Shown here: piece by piece, positions 1-5,065 of the stretch | Layout of the letters: the number at the start of each line of letters is the position of its first letter | Numbering within the stretch: position 1 is the stretch's first letter | From: Devosia sp. | GTDB taxonomy: Bacteria > Pseudomonadota > Alphaproteobacteria > Rhizobiales > Devosiaceae | Length of the DNA: 5,065 bases | Direction of reading: 5' to 3' | NCBI GenBank assembly: GCA_025352765.1 | Contig: JANXSI010000039.1 | Coordinates: forward strand, 1 to 5,065 | Notes under the pieces: generated by a model | The model's input: the letters and a program-made list of their open reading frames with translations, nothing else | What the model was told of the DNA's origin: nothing | Database searches by the model: none | Position numbers and translations under genes: made by a program

Positions 1-320
1 GCGATCAGGCGGCGGCCCGGCAGGTCTTCCTGCGCGAGGACGTAGCCGGCAAGCACCGAGAGCGCCACGTGGATGGCGGTGCCCGAGACCGTCAGCATGG
101 CGGTGTTGCGCAGCGGCGTCCAGAAGTCGAGGCGGTTGAACAGCGTCGCAAACCCCTCGAGCGAAAACGGGTGAGGCCAGAGGATTATCCCGGGCTGGAG
201 GCTCGCGAACTTGCTGGTGAAGGCGGTGGCGGCGATCGACCAGAGGGGAATGATCATGGTGCCGGCGAGGAGGCCGAGGACCACGAAGGAGAGGACGTGG
301 ATGGTCGGGCTGCGCAGCAT
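1..320 (-). CDS. Sugar-type ABC transporter permease (LplC/MalG-like), N-terminal part, cut by window edge
   Basis: This is the second inner-membrane permease of a carbohydrate-type ABC importer; it would pair with the permease at 320-1201 to form the transport channel. About 106 residues are visible, starting MLRSPTIHVLSFVVLGLLAG. A first membrane segment spans roughly residues 8-30, and a second begins near residue 80 (MLTVSGTAIHVALSVLAGYV). The periplasmic stretch between them contains FSLEGFATLF and the LRNTAMLT motif, the usual family pattern ('N...N...' ahead of the second helix). The ATG at 318-320 shares its A with the TGA stop of the upstream permease (TGATG), and GAGG lies 5 bases upstream (326-329), so the start is well supported and translational coupling is likely. 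The C-terminal two thirds, including the EAA loop that contacts the ATPase, lie outside the window. The substrate cannot be deduced. Family membership is fairly certain; the LplC-like subgroup is inferred from the partner genes. Confidence 0.88.
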   Translation of the reverse strand, partial: MLRSPTIHVLSFVVLGLLAGTMIIPLWSIAATAFTSKFASLQPGIILWPHPFSLEGFATLFNRLDFWTPLRNTAMLTVSGTAIHVALSVLAGYVLAQEDLPGRRLI

Positions 321-1201
321 CAGAGCCTCACAGTCCGCGGGGTGAGCATCCAGGCGATGGCGGCGACGACGAGGCAGAGCAGAAGCAGCAGCGTCGCCGA
401 CGCGCTCGCAATGCCGAGGTCGAACTGCAGGACGCCGCGCTGATACGAGAACACCGCGAGCGTCAGGATCTGGTCGGAGGTGCGGCCGTTGAGCATCAGC
501 AGCACCGAGTCGAAGGTATGGAGCGCCCCCTGCAGCGTCAGGATGGCGACGAGCGCGATCATCGGGCGGAGGTGCGGCAGGACGATGTAGCGGATCTTGT
601 GCCAGGCATTGGCGCCATCGAGGGCCGCGGCGTCGAGCAGATCCTCGTCGAGTGACAGCAGGGCGGAATAGTAGATGAGGGCGTGAAAGCCCACGTCCTT
701 CCAGACCGTCAGCCCGACGACCAGCGGCCGCGCCCAGAAGGGCGACGCAAAGAAGGCAATCGGCCGGTCGATGAGATGGGCCCACAGCAGCAGCGAGTTG
801 ACGAGGCCGATGGGCGACAGGGTGTTCGACCAGACGCCGACGATGATCACCCCGGACAAGAGATAGGGCGTGTAGATCGTTGTCTGCAGCAGACGCTTCA
901 GCGGCTCCGGGGTGATCTCGGCCAGCGCGATGGCGGGAATGAGCGGCAGCGCGGTACCGAGCACTGTGATGCCGGCGGCGAGCACGAGGGTGTTGATCGT
1001 TGCCTGCACGAAGACCGGGGAGGCGAGGACCTTGAGGTAGTTGTCGGCCCCGACAAAGCCGCGTAGGCCGCCGAGTCCGGCCTTGAAGACGCTGTAGACG
1101 AGGCCCTGTCCGAGGGGCAGGAAAACGAACAGCGCGAAGTAGACGAGCGCCGGGGCGATCAGCACATAGAGCCAGAGATTGAGGCGCAGTCGGTCGAGCA
1201 T
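320..1201 (-). CDS. Sugar-type ABC transporter permease (LplB/MalF-like)
   Basis: This inner-membrane permease is the first of the two channel subunits of the importer. The 293-residue product has a cytoplasmic N-terminus followed by a first helix at about residues 8-30 (LNLWLYVLIAPALVYFALFV). It has further helices near 70-95, 110-125, 158-182 and 214-228, and a last one at 268-286. The EAA loop that docks on the ATPase is clear at about 185-213, with LLDAAALDGANAWHKIRYIV followed by LP and a conserved pattern (AA, DGA, then I..(V)LP). The reading frame is open up to a TTG at 1267, which overlaps the stop of the binding-protein gene. I chose the ATG at 1199-1201 because it puts the typical short N-terminus before the first helix and leaves the strong hairpin at 1224-1247 outside the coding region. 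No clear Shine-Dalgarno precedes this ATG, so the start is less certain than the gene. The stop overlaps the next permease start by one base. Confidence 0.92.
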   Translation of the reverse strand: MLDRLRLNLWLYVLIAPALVYFALFVFLPLGQGLVYSVFKAGLGGLRGFVGADNYLKVLASPVFVQATINTLVLAAGITVLGTALPLIPAIALAEITPEPLKRLLQTTIYTPYLLSGVIIVGVWSNTLSPIGLVNSLLLWAHLIDRPIAFFASPFWARPLVVGLTVWKDVGFHALIYYSALLSLDEDLLDAAALDGANAWHKIRYIVLPHLRPMIALVAILTLQGALHTFDSVLLMLNGRTSDQILTLAVFSYQRGVLQFDLGIASASATLLLLLCLVVAAIAWMLTPRTVRL

Positions 1202-1223
1202 GCGGGAATACCGGAAATGAAGC

Positions 1224-1247
1224 GGGGCCCGCGAGAGAGCGGGCCCC
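1224..1247 (-). terminator. Intercistronic GC hairpin between binding-protein and permease genes
   Basis: A perfect 9-base-pair inverted repeat (GGGGCCCGC at 1224-1232, GCGGGCCCC at 1239-1247) with a 6-base loop sits in the 62-base gap between the binding-protein stop and the permease ATG. On the transcribed strand the 3' side reads GCTTCATTTCC, so there is no real U-tract. Strong rho-independent termination is therefore unlikely. Such hairpins after binding-protein genes (the malE-malF gap is the classic case) block 3' exonucleases or end part of the transcripts, giving more binding protein than permease. The structure is seen; the role is inferred. Confidence 0.75.
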
Positions 1248-1263
1248 TTGGAGAAGATGTCGA

Positions 1264-2598
1264 TCAATCGATCAGCTTGGCGGCCTTGAGGTCGGCCTGC
1301 ATCTTTTTAACGGCATCGGCGCCGGTGATTTCGCCCGACATCGCGGCGAAGGCGTACTTTTCGACGATCGGGCCGGCATCGGCCCAGGCGGCCGGCTTGT
1401 CTTCGACGGTGGCGCCGCTGTTGAGGATGACCGTCTGGGCCTCGAGTACGCCGGGGAGCATGCCGAATGGGTTGGTCCAGGTGGTCGAGGAGACGCGCGG
1501 CGAGCCGTGATCCATGCCGTGCTTCTTGCCCTGCTCGGTCAGCTCAAAGGTGCCGTCGGCCTTGACGGTGTAGTCGACATCCTTGATCCCGAGCGTGCCC
1601 ATCACATAGCCCGGGGTCGAGTGCCAGAACTCGAGGAACTTGATGGCATTGTTGACGTGCTTGGCGCTGGCCGGGATGAACCACAGCGACGACTCGCCAC
1701 GGCGCAGCATGACCTTGCCGTCGGGGCCGGGAACGCCCGGGATGCCCTTGGCCTCGAAGGTCGAGGCGGCGTTTTCGGTGTGGACGATGTTGTTGAACAG
1801 ACCAACCCAGGCGTCCCAGTAGGTGACGGCGGCGACGCGGTCGCTCATGAACAGCTTGCGGAACTCGCCCGAGCCGTTGGTGGCGAATGCGGGGTCGAGC
1901 AGGCCGTCCTTGTAGAGGGTGGCGAACCAGTCATACATCGAGGCCGCGGCATCGGTGGCGTAGGGAATGGTGCGCTTGCCGTCGACTGTGACGTAGCCGG
2001 CCTTGAGGCCCTTGGCCGACATGAAGCCCTGAATGTCGTAGAGGCCGGCCATCGACAGACCATAGGCACCCTTGACCTCCTTGGCCTTCTTGAAGAAGGC
2101 CATCCAGTCGTCGAGGGTGACCGGATCGGTCATGCCGAATTCCTTGACCCAGTCCTCGCGAACGACGGGCATGGTGCCGCCTTCGAACTTGTTGGGGACG
2201 CCATACTTCTTGCCGTAGACGTCAAAGAGCTTCCACTCGCCGGCCGGGATTTCGGCTTCGTTGGAGAGCACGGCCGACTTGGCGACGAGGTCCGTCACGT
2301 CCACTACGGCGCCCTGCTCGAGGAATTTCGGCAGCATCGAGCTGTCGCCGTAGACGAGGTCGTAGTCCTCGCCGGAAGCGAGGGCGGTGAACAGAACGTT
2401 GTCGTAGTCAGATTCGGGTTTGACCATCTCGATGGTCATGCCGAGGTGCTGCTCGAGTTCCTTGACGAACAGCTCCTGCTCGGCGGTGTCCTTGCCGCCG
2501 GCAACGGCGGTCAGGATGCGCAGATCGGCGGCAATAGTGGTGGTTGAGAGCAGGGCGGCCAGCAGCGCGCCCATGCCCAGCGAAAGCATGGATTTCAT
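1264..2598 (-). CDS. ABC transporter extracellular solute-binding protein, family 1 (LplA-like)
   Basis: This periplasmic protein captures the substrate and delivers it to the two downstream permeases. The product is 444 residues, a normal length for the family. A signal peptide covers residues 1 to about 24 (MKSMLSLGMGALLAALLSTT, then TIAAD), with likely cleavage after the AA pair. There is no lipobox cysteine, so it is a soluble periplasmic protein rather than a lipoprotein. Family features follow: ASGEDYDLVYGD near 74-85, in which a conserved short strand precedes the hinge; a KKYGVPNKFEGG segment near 130-141, the usual 'YGVP' motif; and VREDWVKEFG near 147-155. The open frame extends upstream to 2646, but the ATG at 2596-2598 is preferred because it begins the signal peptide and GAGGA lies 6 bases upstream. 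The substrate is unknown: a sugar or oligosaccharide is likely from the family, but the sequence does not show which. The gene is followed by a hairpin and the permeases. Confidence 0.93.
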   Translation of the reverse strand: MKSMLSLGMGALLAALLSTTTIAADLRILTAVAGGKDTAEQELFVKELEQHLGMTIEMVKPESDYDNVLFTALASGEDYDLVYGDSSMLPKFLEQGAVVDVTDLVAKSAVLSNEAEIPAGEWKLFDVYGKKYGVPNKFEGGTMPVVREDWVKEFGMTDPVTLDDWMAFFKKAKEVKGAYGLSMAGLYDIQGFMSAKGLKAGYVTVDGKRTIPYATDAAASMYDWFATLYKDGLLDPAFATNGSGEFRKLFMSDRVAAVTYWDAWVGLFNNIVHTENAASTFEAKGIPGVPGPDGKVMLRRGESSLWFIPASAKHVNNAIKFLEFWHSTPGYVMGTLGIKDVDYTVKADGTFELTEQGKKHGMDHGSPRVSSTTWTNPFGMLPGVLEAQTVILNSGATVEDKPAAWADAGPIVEKYAFAAMSGEITGADAVKKMQADLKAAKLID

Positions 2599-2604
2599 GT
2601 GAGG

Positions 2605-2609
2605 TCCTC
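2605..2609 (-). promoter_or_regulatory. Ribosome binding site of the solute-binding protein gene
   Basis: GAGGA on the minus strand lies 6 bases before the ATG at 2596-2598. It decides the start in favour of this ATG over the upstream in-frame start at 2646, which would add 16 residues ahead of the signal peptide. Confidence 0.8.
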
Positions 2610-2624
2610 GGTGCGAAATGCGGC

Positions 2625-2637
2625 CGCGGTCGCCGCG
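2625..2637 (-). other. Small GC hairpin in the leader of the solute-binding protein gene
   Basis: CGCGG at 2625-2629 pairs with CCGCG at 2633-2637 around a 3-base loop, ending 26 bases before the ATG. It lies between the putative operator and the ribosome binding site and could form in the mRNA leader. With only five pairs in GC-rich DNA it may be chance. Confidence 0.3.
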
Positions 2638-2671
2638 TGCGGACATCTGCCGGAGGAAGGTGACGTCCTCA

Positions 2672-2685
2672 TGAACACGTGTTCA
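2672..2685. promoter_or_regulatory. Putative LacI-family operator (14-base perfect palindrome)
   Basis: TGAACACGTGTTCA is a perfect even palindrome with a central CG, located 74 bases upstream of the solute-binding protein ATG in the only sizeable gap before the transporter operon. LacI-family regulators of sugar transport genes typically bind even palindromes with a central CG flanked by A/T-rich half-sites and outer TG...CA, which fits here. No regulator gene is in the window and no convincing -35/-10 pair could be placed, so the assignment rests on symmetry and position. Confidence 0.55.
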
Positions 2686-2736
2686 CGAATGCGACGCCCA
2701 GACCCGGTCACACTCCATCGGCGGGGCCGTTCCGGA

Positions 2737-3237
2737 TCAATCGTGCTTGAGGAAGGCCGGCTTTTCGTTGATCTGGTCTATTGCCACGAACAGCATCTGG
2801 CTGAGCAACACGATCGCCTGCTCGTCCTGCGCACTGAGCGATGGCGTACCGGACAAGAGAACGCTGCCGTGGGGTTGCCCGTCATAGGTCACCATGACGG
2901 CCGCAGCGTCCAGCATGTCCAGCTCGACCGCGCGGGCGTGCTCAGGACTTCCCAGTTCATACCGGTCGCCGGTCAGCCAATTCAGCTTAGACGGGGCTAC
3001 CAGGCGGCGGGCCGTCTCCAGATTGCGTGGAGAGCGGAAGACATCGACGTATTTCCATGCCGCCGCATAGCGCTCGGGGTCGCTGTCGAAGATCGACGGA
3101 ATATCGTCCGAGAACCGGACCACGGCGCATCGACGGAAGCCGAAGCTCCGGGCGAACTCCGCGAGAGCGGGGCCCACATCGTCGAAGCGGTCGATCTGTC
3201 GGAACCGCTCAGTGAAACGTCCGAACGACTTGAGCAT
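2737..3237 (-). CDS. Stand-alone LuxR-type autoinducer-binding-like domain protein, no HTH
   Basis: The product has 166 residues and resembles the N-terminal ligand-binding (alpha-beta-alpha, GAF-like) half of LuxR/TraR-family quorum-sensing regulators. Visible traces of that fold are an N-terminal helical part (VGPALAEFARSFGFRRCAVV, 21-40), an AAWKYVDVFRSP segment (59-70) that matches the family's W...Y......DP pattern, a Trp at 87 (KLNWLTGD), a central strand AAAVMVTYDG (111-120) followed by GSVLLSG, and a final helix (about 137-156). The Asp of the DP pair, which contacts the acyl-homoserine lactone amide in TraR, is Ser69 here, so lactone binding is doubtful. The protein ends just where the DNA-binding domain would start, and no HTH coding appears in the 138 bases downstream. 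The ATG is preceded by an in-frame TAG and a GGGGA, supporting this start. It might be a ligand sensor, an inhibitor of a full-length regulator, or an unrelated GAF-like protein. The reading frame is convincing; the function is not. Confidence 0.7.
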   Translation of the reverse strand: MLKSFGRFTERFRQIDRFDDVGPALAEFARSFGFRRCAVVRFSDDIPSIFDSDPERYAAAWKYVDVFRSPRNLETARRLVAPSKLNWLTGDRYELGSPEHARAVELDMLDAAAVMVTYDGQPHGSVLLSGTPSLSAQDEQAIVLLSQMLFVAIDQINEKPAFLKHD

Positions 3238-3388
3238 CGACTATCCCCGCGAGGGCCCGACGTCGGACCAGCCCATGCGGGCTTGTGCGCTCCGCCCGGC
3301 AAGAACGCCATCGGTACCTTGGGCGCACTGACCAGGCAGATGGCCCGCGGCTGCTGCCGTGGCACGGATTCAGTCTGGGAGGTCAGGC
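3238..3388. other. 151-base intergenic gap with two short palindromes
   Basis: This gap between the cyclic-nucleotide-binding protein and the LuxR-like protein holds CCGACGTCGG (3257-3266), a 10-base perfect palindrome, and a 5-pair hairpin AGCCC-ATGC-GGGCT (3270-3283). Neither has a T-tract, so no terminator is called. The palindrome lies 20 bases upstream of the LuxR-like start and could be an operator or chance. No small gene was found. Confidence 0.3.
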
Positions 3389-3844
3389 CTAGACGGTGCC
3401 CCATTCGTACCAGTTCGACTTGCCCAGATCGGCGCCTTCGAGGGTCACGGACTTCTGCATGTCGGCGAGCATTTCGCGGATCCCGCGCTTGCGCGGATCG
3501 AGCTCGGCGAGCAGCGCATTGGTCCGGCGGATGCGGCTCACCAGGGTACGCATGAATACCACCGCTTTTTCGGGGTCCTCCTGGATGGAGGCGATGAAAT
3601 CGTCGTAGGAGGTGACGGTGCACTGGGTGCGCGTCAGGGCGCGAACCGTCGCCGATCGCGGGCCGGGCTCCAGCAGGCTCATCTCGCCGAACACTTCGCC
3701 GGCCTTGAGGGTGGCGACAGACTTGGCCTTGGCGCCGTTGCCGACCACCACCTCGACTGATCCGCTGACCAGGAAATAGGCTGTGCGGCCGTCCTCGCCC
3801 TCGGTCAGAATCGTGTCCCCGGGTTCAAAACTGATCGTCTGCAT
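3389..3844 (-). CDS. Single-domain cyclic-nucleotide-binding protein (CNBD)
   Basis: The 151-residue product is one cyclic-nucleotide-binding beta-roll, the fold of the CRP and PKA regulatory domains, followed by a helical tail. Early strands carry FEPGDTILTEGEDGRTAYFL (6-25), the family's F..G..I..(E)G pattern, then VSGSVEVVV. The phosphate-binding cassette is well preserved: AGEVFGEMSLL (48-58) then PRSATV (62-67), with the Glu (54) and Arg (63) that contact the ribose and phosphate of cAMP or cGMP. Binding is therefore plausible. Residues 91-115 form a helix where CRP has its dimer helix, but no HTH follows, and the tail ends NWYEWGTV. GGGGAG lies 5 bases before the ATG, fixing the start. 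The protein must act through a partner or report state by itself. No adenylate or guanylate cyclase is in the window. Family assignment is strong; the role is unknown. Confidence 0.9.
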   Translation of the reverse strand: MQTISFEPGDTILTEGEDGRTAYFLVSGSVEVVVGNGAKAKSVATLKAGEVFGEMSLLEPGPRSATVRALTRTQCTVTSYDDFIASIQEDPEKAVVFMRTLVSRIRRTNALLAELDPRKRGIREMLADMQKSVTLEGADLGKSNWYEWGTV

Positions 3845-4035
3845 CGCGGCTCCCCAGCAAGCGTGTTCCGCCGCCTCTGGCCTTGGCAGGGGTGGCGCGG
3901 GGGAGACAATTCCCTAGCTGCAGGACGAATGCAATCTCGACCGCGGCGCACCTGTGGTCCGGGCAAGAGACGAGCGAGCCGCATCACGCGACGCCTTGGC
4001 CGTGTGGTGCGTGCTCAGCTTGCGGACTGCCGGCC
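3845..4035. other. 191-base intergenic gap, no clear signal
   Basis: Apart from the ribosome binding site at 3850-3855, this gap between the Cys-repeat protein stop and the CNBD start holds nothing I can name. It must contain the 3' end of the repeat-protein transcript and probably the CNBD promoter, yet no hairpin with a T-tract and no good -35/-10 pair stands out. Confidence 0.4.
3850..3855 (-). promoter_or_regulatory. Ribosome binding site of the CNBD gene
   Basis: GGGGAG on the minus strand lies 5 bases upstream of the ATG at 3842-3844 and supports that start. Confidence 0.7.
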
Positions 4036-5065
4036 CTAGTTGATGGTCGGGAGCTTGTTGAGGTCGAGGTTCAGCAGCCCGCCCTGGCAATTGCCGGGCT
4101 CGCCCTTGAGGGGCGCGTTGCAGATGCAGGCCTTGGCGCGGCGGTCGAAGTGGCTGTCCTCCGGGCACTGGGTGACCGGCGACTGCTCATCGGCCTGGCA
4201 CTCGCCCGGCGATCCGTGCGTTCCCTTGCGGCAGACGCACTCGCCGTCGCTGAGCTGGCTGTCGCGCGGGCAGATCGGCACCACCTCGTCTGGCACGCAG
4301 CGGCCCGGCTTGCCATGCGTGCCGTCGTTGCAGGCACAGTCGCCGCCGTCGGTGGCGTGGCTGTCGCGCGGGCAGACCGGGACGACTTCGTCGGGGACGC
4401 AGCGGCCGGGTTTGCCGTGGGTGCCGTCGTCGCAGGCACAGTCGCCGCCGTCGGTGGCGTGGCTGTCACGTGGGCAGACCGGGACGACTTCGTCTGCGAC
4501 GCAGCGACCCGGTTTGCCGTGGGTGCCGTCCTTGCACGAGCATGCGCCATCGACCAGTTGGCTGTCACGTGGGCAGACCGGTACGACTTCGTCGGCGACG
4601 CAGCGGCCGGGTTTGCCGTGGGTGCCGTCCTTGCACGAACAGGCGTCATCGATCAGTTCGCTGTCGCGCGGGCAGACCGGTACGACCTGATCGGGCACGC
4701 ATTTGCCCGGCTTGCCGTGCGTTCCGTCCTTGCAGACGCAGTCGCCACCGTCGATGGCCCGGCTGTCCCTGGGGCAGACGGGAACCACAGGCTTGGGCGG
4801 CGCGCACTTGCGGCCGTCCCAGACGAGGCCCGTGTCGCAGCAACCGCCGCCGGGCTTGACCTGCCTGGGCTCGCAGATGGGCGGCTTGGCGCAGGCTCCG
4901 GCGGGCAGTTTGGCCGTCGCCGATGCGGTGTACTGGGCACCCTGGTCGCTGTGCAGCACCTGTGCCGAAATGGCGGCATTGACCGTGTTGGTGATGGTGC
5001 AGCTGTTGCGGGCCGCGTCGGCCTTGGAGACGTGGATGACGATGGTCATCGAGGTCGACTGGCCG
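4036..5065 (-). CDS. Cys-rich tandem-repeat protein, C-terminal part, cut by window edge
   Basis: The last 342 residues of a longer protein are visible; the frame stays open to the window edge, so the internal Met at 5047-5049 is probably not the start. Numbering from that Met, residues 1-50 look like the end of an extracellular beta-sandwich domain, with CTITNTVNAAISAQV and a closing TASATAKLPAGAC reminiscent of DUF11-type repeats. Residues 53-86 form a divergent Cys-rich unit (CEPRQVKPGGGCCDTGLVWD). Residues 88-288 are six tandem 33/34-residue repeats with pattern VVPVCPRDS..., CxC, DGTHGKPGxC, i.e. four cysteines each, probably two disulfides. A seventh, degenerate unit (about 289-324) and a short non-Cys tail, LLNLDLNKLPTIN, end the protein. 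Cys content and lack of hydrophobic segments point to export to an oxidising compartment, with a signal peptide presumably upstream. The repeats resemble EGF-like or TIL-like modules in spacing but match no family I can name. There is no sorting signal or membrane anchor at the C-terminus. Confidence 0.85.
   Translation of the reverse strand, partial: GQSTSMTIVIHVSKADAARNSCTITNTVNAAISAQVLHSDQGAQYTASATAKLPAGACAKPPICEPRQVKPGGGCCDTGLVWDGRKCAPPKPVVPVCPRDSRAIDGGDCVCKDGTHGKPGKCVPDQVVPVCPRDSELIDDACSCKDGTHGKPGRCVADEVVPVCPRDSQLVDGACSCKDGTHGKPGRCVADEVVPVCPRDSHATDGGDCACDDGTHGKPGRCVPDEVVPVCPRDSHATDGGDCACNDGTHGKPGRCVPDEVVPICPRDSQLSDGECVCRKGTHGSPGECQADEQSPVTQCPEDSHFDRRAKACICNAPLKGEPGNCQGGLLNLDLNKLPTIN
4186..4788 (-). 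repeat. Six in-frame coding tandem repeats of 99/102 bases
   Basis: Units in order of translation are 4788-4687 (34 residues), 4686-4588 (33), 4587-4489 (33), 4488-4387 (34), 4386-4285 (34) and 4284-4186 (33). The two lengths differ by one residue ahead of the CxC pair (DGGDC against DGAC, DDAC or DGEC). Neighbours 2-3 and 4-5 are the most alike; units 4 and 5 share an identical 36-base run (4330-4365 and 4432-4467, offset 102). The outer units are most diverged, as expected when arrays grow from the middle by unequal exchange. Confidence 0.93.

Noticed and set aside
1202..1267. TTG at 1267 as the permease start, adding 22 residues
   Set aside because: The extra residues are read through a perfect hairpin, no ribosome binding site precedes the TTG, and the ATG at 1201 gives a normal N-terminus. 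It remains possible.
1507..2547. A 346-codon open frame on the plus strand opposite the solute-binding protein
   Set aside because: It is antisense to a gene with a clear family, signal peptide and ribosome binding site. Its residue make-up (rich in Val, Gly, Glu, Asp and Leu) is what GC-rich codon bias gives on the opposite strand.
2672..2685. The palindrome read as a LexA (SOS) box: GAAC-N4-GTTC matches the Gram-positive LexA pattern
   Set aside because: Alphaproteobacterial LexA uses a direct repeat GTTC-N7-GTTC, and the downstream gene is a sugar-type transporter rather than a DNA repair gene. A LacI-type operator fits better.
3270..3283. Terminator after the CNBD gene
   Set aside because: The stem has only five pairs, there is no T-tract, and it lies over 100 bases beyond the stop, so no terminator is supported.
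2599..3555. A 318-codon plus-strand frame running across the operator region and the LuxR-like gene
   Set aside because: It crosses a regulatory region and the 3' end of the CNBD gene, has low-complexity Arg-rich composition towards its end, and resembles no protein family.
3906..3934. Possible promoter for the CNBD gene (TTGCAT, 17 bases, AATTGT on the minus strand)
   Set aside because: The -10 matches the consensus at only two positions, too weak to annotate without transcript data.
4040..4690. Plus-strand open frame with Ser/Gln/Pro-rich repeats opposite the Cys-repeat array
   Set aside because: Its repeats are the mirror of the coding repeats on the minus strand, and it has no recognisable start signal or family.

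Overview
The window is GC-rich, and every supported gene lies on the minus strand, so transcription runs from high to low coordinates. Compact GC-rich coding, a multi-component sugar-type ABC importer with a LacI-like operator, and a Cys-repeat protein of a kind I associate with Hyphomicrobiales (Rhizobiales) suggest an alphaproteobacterium. The genus cannot be fixed from the sequence. I see no rRNA, tRNA, insertion sequence or CRISPR array, and no stretch over 300 bases without a gene.

Layout in order of transcription: (a) 5065-4036, the C-terminal part of a probably secreted or surface protein. It has the end of a beta-sandwich-like domain followed by six near-perfect 33/34-residue four-cysteine repeats and one degenerate unit; its N-terminus lies beyond the window. 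(b) 4035-3845, a 191-base gap with no convincing terminator or promoter. (c) 3844-3389, a small protein that is one cyclic-nucleotide-binding domain plus a helical tail, with no DNA-binding or enzymatic domain. (d) 3388-3238, a 151-base gap holding only short palindromes. (e) 3237-2737, a 166-residue protein resembling the ligand-binding half of LuxR-type quorum regulators, without the helix-turn-helix half. (f) 2736-2599, the regulatory region of a transporter operon, with a perfect 14-base palindrome of LacI-operator type and a good ribosome binding site. (g) 2598-1264, an extracellular solute-binding protein; (h) 1201-320, a first permease; (i) 320-1, a second permease cut by the window edge.

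Genes g-h-i form a carbohydrate-type ABC importer operon of the LplA-LplB-LplC kind: a periplasmic binding protein and two inner-membrane permeases. The ATPase is not in the window. A strong GC hairpin between g and h probably sets a higher yield of binding protein than of permease. The two permease genes overlap by one base, which suggests translational coupling. The palindrome 74 bases upstream of the binding-protein start suggests substrate-responsive repression by a LacI-family regulator encoded elsewhere.

Genes c and e are both ligand-sensing modules without an output domain, placed side by side. This is the least explained part of the window. The Cys-repeat protein shows signs of recent unit duplication.
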